Source: JAEUSE01 sp964648985
Lineage (GTDB): Bacteria; Patescibacteriota; Doudnabacteria; UBA920
Direction of reading: 5' to 3'
Assembly (NCBI GenBank): GCA_964648985.1
Contig: CAZYMS010000001.1
Span: forward strand, 37,022 to 101,021
Length of the DNA: 64,000 nt
Shown here: positions 8,616 to 17,924 of the stretch, one piece after another
Layout of the letters: each line of letters opens with the position of its first letter
How positions within the stretch are numbered: the first letter of the stretch is position 1
The notes under the pieces: generated by a model
What the model was told of the DNA's origin: nothing
The model's database searches: none
Seen by the model: the letters and a program-made list of their open reading frames with translations, nothing else
Made by a program: the position numbers and the translations under genes

Positions 8616-9788
8616 TTAGACCTGCGTAGGTATAGCCTGATTCAGCGCATCTACTAACTGCTGCTCAATTTTTTCAACAGTAATTGGTGTTTCTATAATG
8701 ACAACTTCAAGCCCTGTATCAAGTTTCACATGCTCTACCCCGCTACCACCTAGCACTGCGACCAAGTCATCGACATTAAGCTGAGCATTTTGTACCAGAG
8801 CAACCTTACTTCCCATAGCGAATGGAACAGCCAGTGCTATAGTAATCATATTATTAACATTTTCATAAAGTTCGGCGAGGACATCTTTAGCTGTCTCGGG
8901 TTTCTCATTAGTTTTTTCAAAGTCCGCTGTAAGCAAAACTGAATATGCGGCAGACCTCCCCTCGAGAACCTTCAAACGAGCTAAACTCCTACCCCACAAC
9001 TTAAGAAAACCAAGTCTTTCTGTTTTAAATAGATGTTTAACTACAAGCGGATACTCAGCCCCTGCTGCAATTAAATCTGCAACTACCGCGAAAGTATCTG
9101 GTGTTGTACGAGTACTGCGAAGGCTATCCGTATTTGCAAGAATACCGGCTAAAAGTGCTGTCGCCGCTAACGGCAGGAAAGATTGCTCGTTTTTTATGGA
9201 CGATAGCATATGATAAGTCAGCTCGGATACAGAACTAGAAGTCACACTTACTAGGTTCAAAGTGCCGTGGTTTTCATTATGAGGATTTACATCCATGTTA
9301 ATCCTGGGCAATGCATAGAATAAATCGGCATGCTCTGAAAAAGTCCTTCCTAACTGTTCAGGACTTTCTACTCCACACAATATAAGAATTTCAAAGGGTA
9401 ATTCACTAGGTGCAACGCTCACATCGCTCGGCAGAAACTGGCCTTCTTTAGAACGAAGGTAGATGTTCACTTTACCTGGTAGCGTATCGTAACTAAGTTC
9501 AGCCAACTGGGCTTTGGTCGTATCTAGGGATATAACAATTTGAGAATATGCAACCTCCAGAGCGTGAACTTGAGTGCTCAGCTCCAAGAACGAAAGCTTG
9601 TGTGGAACTACGCCATCACTAATAACTTCAACTGTTTTACCCAGCGAACGCAGAGCGGCTTGCATGCCTAGCGCAGCCGCCGCTGCGTCAATAGTGGGAA
9701 CAGCAGGCAATATAATGCCAATTTTGGTGTATTTCTCTAAAAATGATGTAATAGTTTGTAATGTAGTTTCATCCATATACTTCAACAT
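8616..9788 (-). CDS. DHH-phosphoesterase-like protein with degenerate catalytic motifs
   Basis: 390 residues with the layout of NrnA/RecJ-like DHH proteins: an N-terminal Rossmann-like half and a C-terminal DHHA1-like half ending in GGSGVEHVKLDTGL. The catalytic residues are missing. Where active members have a DxD motif this protein has LPAVPTIDAAAAALGM, and the DHH site itself reads NMDVNPHNENHG. The fold call comes from overall pattern and is moderately sure. If correct, the protein probably binds a nucleotide or acts structurally rather than hydrolysing phosphodiesters. It is upstream of pilB on the same strand but separated from it by a terminator. The likely start is MDETT, four codons inside the longest frame, or the MLKYM at 9788. 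Confidence 0.7.
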   Translation of the reverse strand: MLKYMDETTLQTITSFLEKYTKIGIILPAVPTIDAAAAALGMQAALRSLGKTVEVISDGVVPHKLSFLELSTQVHALEVAYSQIVISLDTTKAQLAELSYDTLPGKVNIYLRSKEGQFLPSDVSVAPSELPFEILILCGVESPEQLGRTFSEHADLFYALPRINMDVNPHNENHGTLNLVSVTSSSVSELTYHMLSSIKNEQSFLPLAATALLAGILANTDSLRSTRTTPDTFAVVADLIAAGAEYPLVVKHLFKTERLGFLKLWGRSLARLKVLEGRSAAYSVLLTADFEKTNEKPETAKDVLAELYENVNNMITIALAVPFAMGSKVALVQNAQLNVDDLVAVLGGSGVEHVKLDTGLEVVIIETPITVEKIEQQLVDALNQAIPTQV

Positions 9789-9995
9789 AGCCTAACTCAG
9801 AAACCGTCTTGCTTAGGGGTAAAAAGCTATACTCTTTCGAGTCCATGAAAGCTCTACACTATACCTCATTTTACTTATGAGGTCAATAAAGTGTACTATA
9901 ATATAGAGTAAGTTATAAATCTTTAGCCATTCCAAGCTCCAAGGTTAGGTATGGTATGGCTATATAATATAAACTATATCGCTATTATATAGCTC

Positions 9996-10394
9996 ATGCA
10001 CAAGACTTTTAGCACAACCGTTAAGAATACGGAAGCCCTAGCAAAAACAATTGCAAAGACCGTTACCGGTGGTGAGGTATTTGCCCTTATTGGACCACTC
10101 GGCGCCGGCAAGACAACATTTACTAAACATTTAGCAAAGGCTCTGGGATATGCAGGTAGGGTGAGCAGCCCAACATTTGTACTCTTACAAACATATCCGT
10201 GTAAAAACCCAAAAAATAATGGGACTCTATTTATCCACCACCTAGATTTGTATCGAATAGAAGATGCTTCAGAGGCTATTCAAAGCGGAATCACGGAGCA
10301 ATGGGGGGCAGCCAACAGCGTTACAATAGTTGAATGGGCAGACAAAGCTCCAAGTCTTATACCGAAAAACGCAATTACCATACATTTTAAATAA
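9996..10394 (+). CDS. tsaE: tRNA threonylcarbamoyladenosine biosynthesis ATPase TsaE
   Basis: 132 residues. Walker A is GPLGAGKTTFTKHLAKALG, followed by the family marks VSSPTFVLLQTY, HHLDLYRIED and VTIVEWADKA. TsaE works with TsaB and TsaD to transfer the threonylcarbamoyl group to A37 of ANN-decoding tRNAs, including the tRNA-Ile found here. TsaB and TsaD are not in this window. The stop is two bases before the next start, so it is cotranscribed with the VanW gene. Confidence 0.95.
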   Translation: MHKTFSTTVKNTEALAKTIAKTVTGGEVFALIGPLGAGKTTFTKHLAKALGYAGRVSSPTFVLLQTYPCKNPKNNGTLFIHHLDLYRIEDASEAIQSGITEQWGAANSVTIVEWADKAPSLIPKNAITIHFK

Positions 10395-10396
10395 TC

Positions 10397-11644
10397 ATGA
10401 CCTTTTCTTTTTCTTCCAAAGTTACATATACAATTCTCGCCTTAGCAGCAGGGACCGCGTTTATATATAGCGGCAATATTTCTTACGCGCGTGCAGTGCC
10501 GGTCAAAGAAATAATAAAAATTGCCAACGATTCAACTGAATCCCAAATCGCATTGGACGAAAAAACAATTGACGAGCTTACTATACCATCTCCCCTATCT
10601 ATGGTGAGTATTGCAAAAACACCACTATTCCTAGAGAGGCAATCGCTTAAGCCGCAGGCGCGAGATACAATACAAACAAAAATTGAGCCACATAATATTT
10701 ATAATTGGACAGTTATTCACGCAAAAGACACAGCCACTGAAGCTGAAGATGCAAAGATGGTTATTGAAAATAATCGCGTAGTAGCTTTTTCTCCTGGAAA
10801 AGATGGGCTAACACCAGACATGCGCAAAACAAGCATAGCGCTTTTGAACACTTTGGCAGCTAAAAATCCTGCGGTTAGCGTTATCGGAATTAGGCACAAA
10901 CCTCAAAACGCACTCGCAGATACCAACACGCTGGGAATTAATCAGTTGCTCAGTGGCGGTATTTCAGATTTCTCCAACAGCTCGAAGAATAGACTTGCAA
11001 ATATAGAAGCTGGAATACAACAAGTAAAAGGCGTAATTGTGAAGCCCGGCGAAACATTCAGCTTTGGAGAGTATTTAGGTGATGTAACTGCAGCCAAAGG
11101 TTTTAAACCAGAAATTGTTATTAAAGCAGAAGGACTTGTACCCGAACTTGGAGGGGGTATTTGTCAAGTTTCCTCAACCCTATTTCGAGCAGTCATGCAG
11201 TCGGGCATGCGGATTACACAGCGTCGTAACCACGCGTTCTCAGTGAGCCACTACTTTCCTCCAGGAACCGATGCCACAATTTACACCCCAGCTACAGATT
11301 TAAAATTTATAAACGACACCCCTGCCCATGTGCTCATTTGGCCATATTATATAGATAAAACCCACTTAGCCTTTGACTTATATGGGACAAGAGATAATAG
11401 AAGCGTGGTAGTGGACGAACCAATCCAGTGGGATAGAAAGTCTGACGGCTCCATGAAAGCCTCGTGGACACGGCACGTAACAAACAACGGCGTGACCCGT
11501 GATGATGTACTTAAATCTACCTACTTACCACCGGCGTTATTTAAAAAAGAAGAGAAGTTTGTTATTGCTGCGCCAGCCACCCCGCAACCCGAGGACACTA
11601 TAACACCCCCTGTGAATACGCCCCCGCCTAGCTCAGCTAACTAA
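10397..11644 (+). CDS. VanW-family exported protein
   Basis: 415 residues. An N-terminal hydrophobic segment (about 8-30, ending in SYARA) looks like a signal peptide or anchor. The VanW core (about 190-330) contains FSFGEYLGDVTAAKGFKPE, LGGGICQVSSTLFRAVMQSGM and RRNHAFSVSHYFPPGTDATIYTPATDLKF. The C-terminus is Pro/Thr-rich. VanW domains occur in cell-wall associated proteins, but their biochemical role is unknown. The protein is longer than VanW itself and carries an extra N-terminal region (30-180) without recognisable motifs. A terminator follows. Confidence 0.9.
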   Translation: MTFSFSSKVTYTILALAAGTAFIYSGNISYARAVPVKEIIKIANDSTESQIALDEKTIDELTIPSPLSMVSIAKTPLFLERQSLKPQARDTIQTKIEPHNIYNWTVIHAKDTATEAEDAKMVIENNRVVAFSPGKDGLTPDMRKTSIALLNTLAAKNPAVSVIGIRHKPQNALADTNTLGINQLLSGGISDFSNSSKNRLANIEAGIQQVKGVIVKPGETFSFGEYLGDVTAAKGFKPEIVIKAEGLVPELGGGICQVSSTLFRAVMQSGMRITQRRNHAFSVSHYFPPGTDATIYTPATDLKFINDTPAHVLIWPYYIDKTHLAFDLYGTRDNRSVVVDEPIQWDRKSDGSMKASWTRHVTNNGVTRDDVLKSTYLPPALFKKEEKFVIAAPATPQPEDTITPPVNTPPPSSAN

Positions 11645-11657
11645 ACACGTTTAAAAG

Positions 11658-11684
11658 AAATCCCCGCTGCCAGACGGGGATTTT
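11658..11684 (+). terminator. Terminator after the VanW gene
   Basis: AAATCCCCG / CGGGGATTTT stem with a 9-base loop. It ends about 45 bases before the ruvB start. Confidence 0.8.
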
Positions 11685-11728
11685 AAATGCTTTGCAGCTA
11701 TTGGATAATCATTTACAATACTATTATT

Positions 11729-12757
11729 ATGATAGAATCATCGAACGAAAATTCTGAAAAAGTTATTGCAGGCACTGTAGAGCCAGATGAAACCGCACTT
11801 GAACAAACCCTACGACCACATGTACTTACCGAATACATTGGACAAACTCAAATTAAAAACAATCTTGGAGTGGCAATTGCTGCAGCAAAACAACGAAATG
11901 AACCGGTAGAGCATGTCTTGTTGTACGGTCCGCCTGGCCTGGGAAAAACTACGCTAGCAAGCATTATCGCAAAAGAGACAGGAAGAGAACTACGCATAAC
12001 TTCCGGTGCCAGCCTGCAACGAGCTGGAGACCTTGCAGCAATCCTCACAAACTTGGAACAAGGCGACATTCTATTTATTGACGAGATTCATCGTCTTCAC
12101 ATTACTGCGGAAGAAATTCTCTACCCTGCCATTGAAGATCGCGTGTTAGACATAGTTGTCGGTAAAGGACCGGGGGCGCGGAGTATTCGCATGCAGCTAC
12201 CAGCATTTACCCTGGTTGGAGCGACCACGCGAGTAGGCCTTATCTCTGGACCGCTCCGCGACCGATTCGGACACGTATACCACCTTGAGTATTACACTGA
12301 CGAAGATTTGCAACATATTATTGAACGGTCCGCACGGATATTGGAAATACGGTTGTTACAAGAGGCTTCTACAGAAATTGCGAAACGAAGTCGAGGAACA
12401 CCACGAATAGCAAACCGCCTCCTTAAAAGGGTACGAGATTTTGCACAGCTTAAAGGCCGTGATACCATAACTGGAGACGATACTATGGAAAGCCTAGAAC
12501 AGCTGGGCATTGACCCTCTTGGCTTAGATAATGGCGACCGCTTAATTATGGAAGCTCTTATTAACAAGTTTAATGGCGGTCCAGTCGGACTACAAACCCT
12601 TGCCATAGCAACTGGCGAAGCAGAAGATACTATAACGGACATATACGAGCCTTACCTTATTCGTGAAGGACTTATACTTAGGACCCCTAAAGGACGCCAA
12701 GCAACAAAACGCGCATACGAACATATGGGGAAAGTACCCCCAAATACTCTTGTGTAA
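11729..12757 (+). CDS. ruvB: Holliday junction branch migration helicase RuvB
   Basis: 342 residues from the ATG at 11729 (MIESSNENSEK). It has LRPHVLTEYIGQ, Walker A GPPGLGKTTLA, Walker B FIDEIHRL, sensor 1 LVGATTRVGLISGPLRDRFG and the C-terminal winged helix LRTPKGRQATKRAYEH. RuvB drives branch migration with RuvA and hands junctions to RuvC, whose gene is at 47426-47899. The frame is open 14 codons further upstream but that extension is hydrophobic and atypical. ruvA is not in the window. Confidence 0.97.
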   Translation: MIESSNENSEKVIAGTVEPDETALEQTLRPHVLTEYIGQTQIKNNLGVAIAAAKQRNEPVEHVLLYGPPGLGKTTLASIIAKETGRELRITSGASLQRAGDLAAILTNLEQGDILFIDEIHRLHITAEEILYPAIEDRVLDIVVGKGPGARSIRMQLPAFTLVGATTRVGLISGPLRDRFGHVYHLEYYTDEDLQHIIERSARILEIRLLQEASTEIAKRSRGTPRIANRLLKRVRDFAQLKGRDTITGDDTMESLEQLGIDPLGLDNGDRLIMEALINKFNGGPVGLQTLAIATGEAEDTITDIYEPYLIREGLILRTPKGRQATKRAYEHMGKVPPNTLV

Positions 12758-12765
12758 AAAAATAC

Positions 12766-12978
12766 ATGCCATCATTACTACCTGACAACATATCGGGAAT
12801 ACTTATTGCAGTGTACCTGCTTTTGGTCGCTTTTTTAGGTATTTTCAGCCTAATTACCATAGGCATTTTTTTTAAAAACGCGGAAAAGCGTTCCGTGGCC
12901 ACCAGCATTAGTACTGTATACGCCATTTTATTTTTACTCGTTGTTATTTTTTCAGTACATACACTGGCTAACTTATAA
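12766..12978 (+). CDS. Small two-helix membrane protein
   Basis: 70 residues with two hydrophobic helices (about 8-33 and 45-66) and a short polar turn FKNAEKRSVATS. It sits 8 bases after ruvB and 5 bases before the PH-domain gene, so it is probably in one transcript with them. No family is recognised. Confidence 0.6.
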   Translation: MPSLLPDNISGILIAVYLLLVAFLGIFSLITIGIFFKNAEKRSVATSISTVYAILFLLVVIFSVHTLANL

Positions 12979-12983
12979 ATCTC

Positions 12984-13562
12984 ATGCACAAACTTTTTGA
13001 GTCACAACTCGATGACGAAAAAATATATTTAGTTATACGAGAACATCCAATCTTGCTATGGTTTCGGATAGCTCTCATAGTGTTCTTGTTTATTATTGGC
13101 ATTGCCGCTCAAATTTTGGTACCTCGCATTATCCCCGATTTCTTCAGCGAACTTGCGCTGGGTGTAATTTCTTTACTGTTTTACGTATATTATTTAGGGC
13201 TTCTTTTGGGATCTTTGTTGGTCTTTGTCTTTTACTACCTTTCTCTCCAGATTGTTACTGATCATCGCATGGTAGATGTGGACCAAAGCGGCCTATTTCG
13301 AAGAAAGGTAACGGAAATACAAATTGAAAATGTAGAAGAAGTAACGAGCAGCGCTCACGGACTACTTGCAACCATATTCAATTTTGGTAATGTACTTGTT
13401 CAAACAAGTAGCGCACAAAATGAATTTCAGTTTGAAAACGTCGCCCGCCCAGAACAGGTAAAAAAGCTTATTTTAGATATATACGAGCAACATCGAAAGA
13501 TGGCGGTAAAAATTACCGAGACCCCATCACCGAACCCCCTACCAATGCCACTTAATCCGTAA
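12984..13562 (+). CDS. Bacterial PH-domain (bPH2/YdbS-like) membrane protein
   Basis: 192 residues. Two membrane helices (about 27-48 and 58-85) are followed by a bPH2 domain (about 85-165) with IVTDHRMVDVDQSGLFRRKVTEIQIENVEEVTS and GNVLVQTSSAQNEFQFENVARPEQV, the usual pattern of YdbS/YdbT proteins. The end is Pro-rich. The biochemical role of this family is unknown; the domain is thought to face the cytoplasm beside the membrane. Confidence 0.85.
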   Translation: MHKLFESQLDDEKIYLVIREHPILLWFRIALIVFLFIIGIAAQILVPRIIPDFFSELALGVISLLFYVYYLGLLLGSLLVFVFYYLSLQIVTDHRMVDVDQSGLFRRKVTEIQIENVEEVTSSAHGLLATIFNFGNVLVQTSSAQNEFQFENVARPEQVKKLILDIYEQHRKMAVKITETPSPNPLPMPLNP

Positions 13563-13693
13563 GTGGTATACTATCAAAGACTAGAAGCATACAAAGACTC
13601 CCAGAAATATATAAGCTATTGCGCTGCCCCATAATGACATATGGGCCAATACTCTTATAGTTTTCAGAGTCTTTATTAATCTCTGTAATAATT

Positions 13694-14743
13694 ATGATTC
13701 CTGTAATCCTCTGTGGTGGCGTTGGCACTAAAATGTGGCCAGAAAGCCGCCAAGATTCTCCCAAACAGTTCCTACCACTTTTTAATGGTAAATCGCTTTT
13801 TCAGCTTAATTGGGAAGCACTGCGTTTAAAATTTGCACCAAAAGATATATATATTCAAACAAACGAACTACAGGCACAACTGGCCAGAGAGCAAGTAAGC
13901 GAAATAGTTGAAGAAAATATATTTCTTGAGCCAGAAATGCGGAACCAGGGACCTGCAAGCGGCCTTGCTGCGGCTATGCTATACAAACAGTTTCCCGATG
14001 AGCCGTTTATGATCGTTCAGGCAGATGTATTGCGCCTGCCTAGTAGTAAATTTATTGAAATGATAGAGGTGTGCGACAGACTCGCCAAAGAAACTGGAAA
14101 ATACATTACAGGGGGCATCGCGCCTACGTACGCTGTTATGGGAGTGGACTACTTAGTACCTGGTAAACGTGTATCGGAAGATGGTGAGGTAGGCGTATAC
14201 AGCGTAAACAAATTTCTCTGGCGCGCCACAAAAGAAGAAACTAGCAAGTACATTCACGAAGGAGCACTTATCCATGCGAACCACACCTGTATGACACCTC
14301 GGGCTTTTCTTGAAATGCTTAAAAAATACCGCGCTGACTGGTATGAACCACTCATGCACATGGTTCAAGGAAAAAATATAATCACCGAGTACACTAAAAT
14401 GCCTGCAGGACCCATAGAAGAAGTAACTCAAAAAGTTCACGCAGCGGGCGAGTCTCTAGTAGTACAACTCCCCTTTGATTGGATTGACTTTGGCACCTGG
14501 GAATCGCTCATGAACTTTGCCGCACCGCAAAAAACTACTGATGCCGCCCATATAGAAGAAATAGATTCTTCAAACAACTTCGTACGAGTACAAAACGGTA
14601 AGCAAGTTGCTCTGGTTGGTGTACAAGATTTAATAGTGGTAGATACCGAAGACGCTCTTCTAATTTGTCATAAAAACAAGTCTGGTAAAGTTGGAGAAAT
14701 AGTTAATAGCCTAAAAAAACAAGGCAAAGAAAAGCTACTCTAG
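13694..14743 (+). CDS. manC: Mannose-1-phosphate guanylyltransferase
   Basis: 349 residues. The nucleotidyltransferase signature is at the N-terminus: MIPVILCGGVGTKMWPESR followed by PKQFLPLFNGKSLFQ. Further family marks are IFLEPEMRNQGPASGLAAAML, IVQADVLR (metal-binding position) and DWIDFGTWESL. The enzyme makes GDP-mannose from GTP and mannose-1-phosphate, a donor for surface glycans. The isomerase domain found in bifunctional ManC is absent, so this is the short form. There is a 130-base gap before it. Confidence 0.9.
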   Translation: MIPVILCGGVGTKMWPESRQDSPKQFLPLFNGKSLFQLNWEALRLKFAPKDIYIQTNELQAQLAREQVSEIVEENIFLEPEMRNQGPASGLAAAMLYKQFPDEPFMIVQADVLRLPSSKFIEMIEVCDRLAKETGKYITGGIAPTYAVMGVDYLVPGKRVSEDGEVGVYSVNKFLWRATKEETSKYIHEGALIHANHTCMTPRAFLEMLKKYRADWYEPLMHMVQGKNIITEYTKMPAGPIEEVTQKVHAAGESLVVQLPFDWIDFGTWESLMNFAAPQKTTDAAHIEEIDSSNNFVRVQNGKQVALVGVQDLIVVDTEDALLICHKNKSGKVGEIVNSLKKQGKEKLL

Positions 14744-14760
14744 TAGTAAATGAAGATAAT

Positions 14761-14790
14761 AAATACACCCCTCGTATGAGGGGTGTATTT
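14761..14790. terminator. Bidirectional terminator between manC and the YbaK-like gene
   Basis: AAATACACCCCTC / GAGGGGTGTATTT is a perfect 13 bp stem with a GTAT loop, between convergent genes. It touches the stop of the minus-strand gene. Confidence 0.9.
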
Positions 14791-15298
14791 ATTTAGATAC
14801 AGAAAAATTGAAAACTAAATCTGGTGTAACGATTTTAAAATAATCTTCAGATGAGAGACTTATGCTTGTATCTAATTTCGCGGCATTGAACGCAATACGG
14901 GGAAAATTTTTAAGCGACTCAGAAACGTATAATTTTTGCACTTTATCAAAAATTTGATTACCAAAGGGCGGCATACAACCTGGCACCACACCTGCAATAT
15001 CGACAAGCTCTTCTTTGGTAGAAAAACGAAACTGTTTTAATTCAGGTAGTCCACTCTTTAATTTTACCTTATCTATAACATGCGTACCGGGCAAAACAAA
15101 CACCACAAATTCACTTCCACTTTTAAAATCCACCTTGCACAGCAAAGCTTTCGCGCCCACAGCATCGGGCATACCAGCCTCTTTGCGAACACGCGCAGAC
15201 TCTTCGCTCGTGCGACATTCGGGATGAGAATATACGAAGTATTCTATGCCGGCAACGATAAACAATTGCTGTATTTTTTGAAATGCAATTTCATTCAT
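14789..15298 (-). CDS. YbaK/ProX-family aminoacyl-tRNA deacylase
   Basis: 169 residues. The YbaK fold shows as YFVYSHPECRTSEESARVR, AVGAKALLCKV (with the Lys expected to bind the tRNA acceptor end), FVVFVLPGTHVIDKVKLK and the loop GVVPGCMPPFGN, which matches the conserved 'G..PG.v.PfG' turn. Such proteins hydrolyse misacylated tRNAs in trans. Whether the substrate is Cys-tRNA(Pro), Ala-tRNA(Pro) or another cannot be told. It is convergent with manC. Confidence 0.85.
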   Translation of the reverse strand: MNEIAFQKIQQLFIVAGIEYFVYSHPECRTSEESARVRKEAGMPDAVGAKALLCKVDFKSGSEFVVFVLPGTHVIDKVKLKSGLPELKQFRFSTKEELVDIAGVVPGCMPPFGNQIFDKVQKLYVSESLKNFPRIAFNAAKLDTSISLSSEDYFKIVTPDLVFNFSVSK

Positions 15299-15338
15299 AT
15301 AGTAGCGTGATATATAGGCCTTATACGGCTATATATCC

Positions 15339-16430
15339 CTATGCCTTATATTCTTCTTCCTGTGCGCTCGGGGTTAAAGTAACGTGCTGCGCTGCCATTT
15401 CAAGTGGGTGGGTGGTAGTAATAAAAGTTTGGAACTTTCCTTGCAGAAACTTAAGCAAGAAGGTACGACGCTGCTCGTCGAGTTCAGACAACACATCATC
15501 AAGGAGCAGCACAGGCTTGTCTTCTCCTTTACTTAGATACTCAAGCTCAAGAACTTTAAGAGAAAGAATCTGACTACGAAGCTCACCGCGCGAAGAAAAC
15601 GGGGAAAGAAATAAGCCATCGCTCTTTAAATTAAAATCATCACGGTGCGGTCCAACAAGGCTCGTAGAAAGCATAATTTCTCGTTGCGTTTGGTCCGCGA
15701 GTAGCTTACGGAGCGCAGCCTCAACCTCTTCCATGGTAGACCCTGGAAGAGTTGCGTATTCTACTTCAACTGGACGGTGGAAACCTGAGATGTTGCTGTA
15801 GATATCGGCAAAGTGTTGATTCAGGAAACTGATAAAACGTTTCCTATGCATAATTATAGGGACACCCAATTTTACTATTTGCTCATTCCAAGCAATCAGA
15901 TCGTCGTGAGAGGCTGCCCCACCTCGAATCTGCTGCAATACTCTATTTTTCTGACTTAGTACTTTTTTATAATTTGCAATATCTTCCAAATACTGTACGT
16001 CTTTCTGTGAAAGGACCATGTTCAAATACCGGCGTCTGCTTTCCGGACTTGCTGTAAACAGGGCAACATCCTCAGGCTCAAAGATAACTACATTCAAAAA
16101 CCCTTGCACTTCTCGGCGGCGCTTTACGACTCCATCCAATTTAAAGTTAGCGTAAATTTTATCCCGCTGTTCTAAAAATATTTCAATAGTATGGTCCTGC
16201 CCTCTGCGCTCCACCACTACACGCACTTCAGCGGTAGTAGTATTCTTCATGAAAATAAACTCTGAATCATCACGAAATGACTTAAATAGGGACGCGAAAT
16301 AAACGGACTCGAGCAAATTAGTCTTACCAACTGCATTTGGCCCCGACAATACTACTAAATCACTCGTAATATCGAGCTGTAATTCTGGGTAATTTCGAAA
16401 ATTCTTGATGGATATCTGTTTAACTCTCAT
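15339..16430 (-). CDS. recF: DNA replication and repair protein RecF
   Basis: 363 residues from the ATG at 16430 (MRVKQISIKNFRNYPELQL). Walker A is SGPNAVGKTNLLESVYFAS, the signature region is RGELRSQILSLKVLELEYL and Walker B is PVLLLDDVLSELDEQRR. RecF loads RecA at gaps together with RecO and RecR. The longer frame to 16523 would translate the inverted repeat between recF and dnaN and is rejected. The dnaA-dnaN-recF order is the ancestral one. Confidence 0.96.
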   Translation of the reverse strand: MRVKQISIKNFRNYPELQLDITSDLVVLSGPNAVGKTNLLESVYFASLFKSFRDDSEFIFMKNTTTAEVRVVVERRGQDHTIEIFLEQRDKIYANFKLDGVVKRRREVQGFLNVVIFEPEDVALFTASPESRRRYLNMVLSQKDVQYLEDIANYKKVLSQKNRVLQQIRGGAASHDDLIAWNEQIVKLGVPIIMHRKRFISFLNQHFADIYSNISGFHRPVEVEYATLPGSTMEEVEAALRKLLADQTQREIMLSTSLVGPHRDDFNLKSDGLFLSPFSSRGELRSQILSLKVLELEYLSKGEDKPVLLLDDVLSELDEQRRTFLLKFLQGKFQTFITTTHPLEMAAQHVTLTPSAQEEEYKA

Positions 16431-16448
16431 ATTGTAAATATATAGCAT

Positions 16449-16537
16449 GTCCGAAACAACGAATATACCCGAACCCACGAATATCAACGAATTGAATTCG
16501 TAGTTATTCGTGGATTCGCCCATTCGTAGATTCGGAT
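16449..16537. repeat. Word-type inverted repeat between recF and dnaN (CCACGAAT units)
   Basis: Two arms of about 44 bases, each a string of 8-9 base 'ACGAAT' words (AACCCACGAATATCAACGAA on one strand, AATCCACGAATAACTACGAA on the other), meet at GAATTC. It fills almost the entire gap between the two genes. Confidence 0.85.
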
Positions 16538-16538
16538 A

Positions 16539-17645
16539 TTATGTTTTAATGGGCATTACAAGATATATATAATTTTTATCCTCTGGGCTTTGCAATATTA
16601 CGGGCGTGGTTGGATTGTTTAGCTTAATATGCACGCTCTGAGAAGTCAAAAACTGAAGCATATCGAGAAGATACTTATGATTAAACAAAATAGTATCTTC
16701 TCCCCCAGTTACTTCAGCTGCAACCTCTACAGTACCCTCTCCTGCATCTTGAGAACGGGCCGAAAGCGTCAACCCACCCCCCGGGCTATACACAACGGAT
16801 ATACCGCTTGCACTCTTAGCAAACACAGAAACAGCCTTAAGTGCTGAAATTAATTCAGTACGAGAAGCTGTGATTGAAACTGTGAATTCTTTGGGGATAA
16901 TTGCTTCATACTCTGGGTAGCGGGCATCCACCAAACGGGTTGTAATTATAGTTTCATTAACTGAAAAAACTGCTTGATTATCACCAATATTAACCTTAAA
17001 CTCACCGTTTGAATTATGCAAAAGACGGAGCACCTCGCTCGCAGCCCTGGCGGGGATAATAATACTGAAATTGGGGAAAACTTCAGCACCAACCTTAAGC
17101 ACCACCTTACTTTCAGCAAGCCTGTACCTGTCAGTGCCTGCAAGTACAATTTCGTTCTGACCTGAGCGGGTCATAAATACTCCACACAGCTCAATTTGCG
17201 TTTCATTTGTCGACACCGCAAATAGAACGCCCTCTAACGCATGGAAAAAGTCCTGAGAAGGTAGGGAAATGGCATTCTCGCTTACTGTATCGTTAATGAC
17301 TGGAAAATCTTCCGCAGGGACCGTTTTAAGCACTGTACGGTACTTCCCTACTGAGAGTCTTAGACCTTCTGTAACTGTTTCCAATGTAACGGGCTCTCCT
17401 GGAAGATTATTTACCACTTCAACCAAAAGTCGTGCTGGCAGGCATACAACACCATCTTCTTCAACTTTGCAGCGAACAAACTGAGATATCCCTATTTCTA
17501 GATTTGTAGCACTTATTTTTAACAGACCATTCTGTGTTTGAAGCAGTACATTTCCTAGTACGGCCAAAGTACTACTAGCAGCCACTGCCCTACTACAGAC
17601 GGCAAGTGCATTTTTTAGATTTTCTTGCACCACAACAATTCTCAT
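16539..17645 (-). CDS. dnaN: DNA polymerase III beta sliding clamp
   Basis: 368 residues, the usual clamp length. It starts MRIVVVQENLKNALAVCSRAV and shows LLQTQNGLLKISATNLEIGI, GTDRYRLAESKV and the C-terminal NHKYLLDML...YLVMPIKT, where the terminal residues normally form part of the partner-binding pocket (usually MPMR.; here MPIKT). The clamp tethers the replicative polymerase. It lies between dnaA and recF, separated from dnaA by a 279-base gap with DnaA-box-like sequences. Confidence 0.96.
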   Translation of the reverse strand: MRIVVVQENLKNALAVCSRAVAASSTLAVLGNVLLQTQNGLLKISATNLEIGISQFVRCKVEEDGVVCLPARLLVEVVNNLPGEPVTLETVTEGLRLSVGKYRTVLKTVPAEDFPVINDTVSENAISLPSQDFFHALEGVLFAVSTNETQIELCGVFMTRSGQNEIVLAGTDRYRLAESKVVLKVGAEVFPNFSIIIPARAASEVLRLLHNSNGEFKVNIGDNQAVFSVNETIITTRLVDARYPEYEAIIPKEFTVSITASRTELISALKAVSVFAKSASGISVVYSPGGGLTLSARSQDAGEGTVEVAAEVTGGEDTILFNHKYLLDMLQFLTSQSVHIKLNNPTTPVILQSPEDKNYIYLVMPIKT

Positions 17646-17924
17646 AGATTATTATTAAATAAATATATAAATAAATTAGTAATAGTAATAAGGGCGGTGG
17701 ATATGTGGACAAACCGGAATAGAATCAAGAATTATGAATTAAGAATTAAGCGAAAACATATTTTTTATCGACAATGAGTTCGAACAACTTGTGTATAGTC
17801 CGTGTGAGTAAATGGGGAAAAGTGCGGACTTTGTCTTTGGGGCATGAGTTATCAACCACCTATTAGGGGTTTGTACTGTGCTTTTCCACAAGATATTTCT
17901 TATGCTTGATTCATGATTCTAGTC
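17646..17924. other. dnaA-dnaN spacer, possible part of oriC
   Basis: 279 bases without a gene. TTTTCCACA (17882-17890) fits the DnaA-box consensus TTWTNCACA. TGTGGACAA (17704-17712) and TGTGTATAG (near 17791) fit with one mismatch. A word-type arm, GAATTATGAATTAAGAATTA, is at about 17732-17751. It could be one half of a bipartite origin. Confidence 0.4.
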
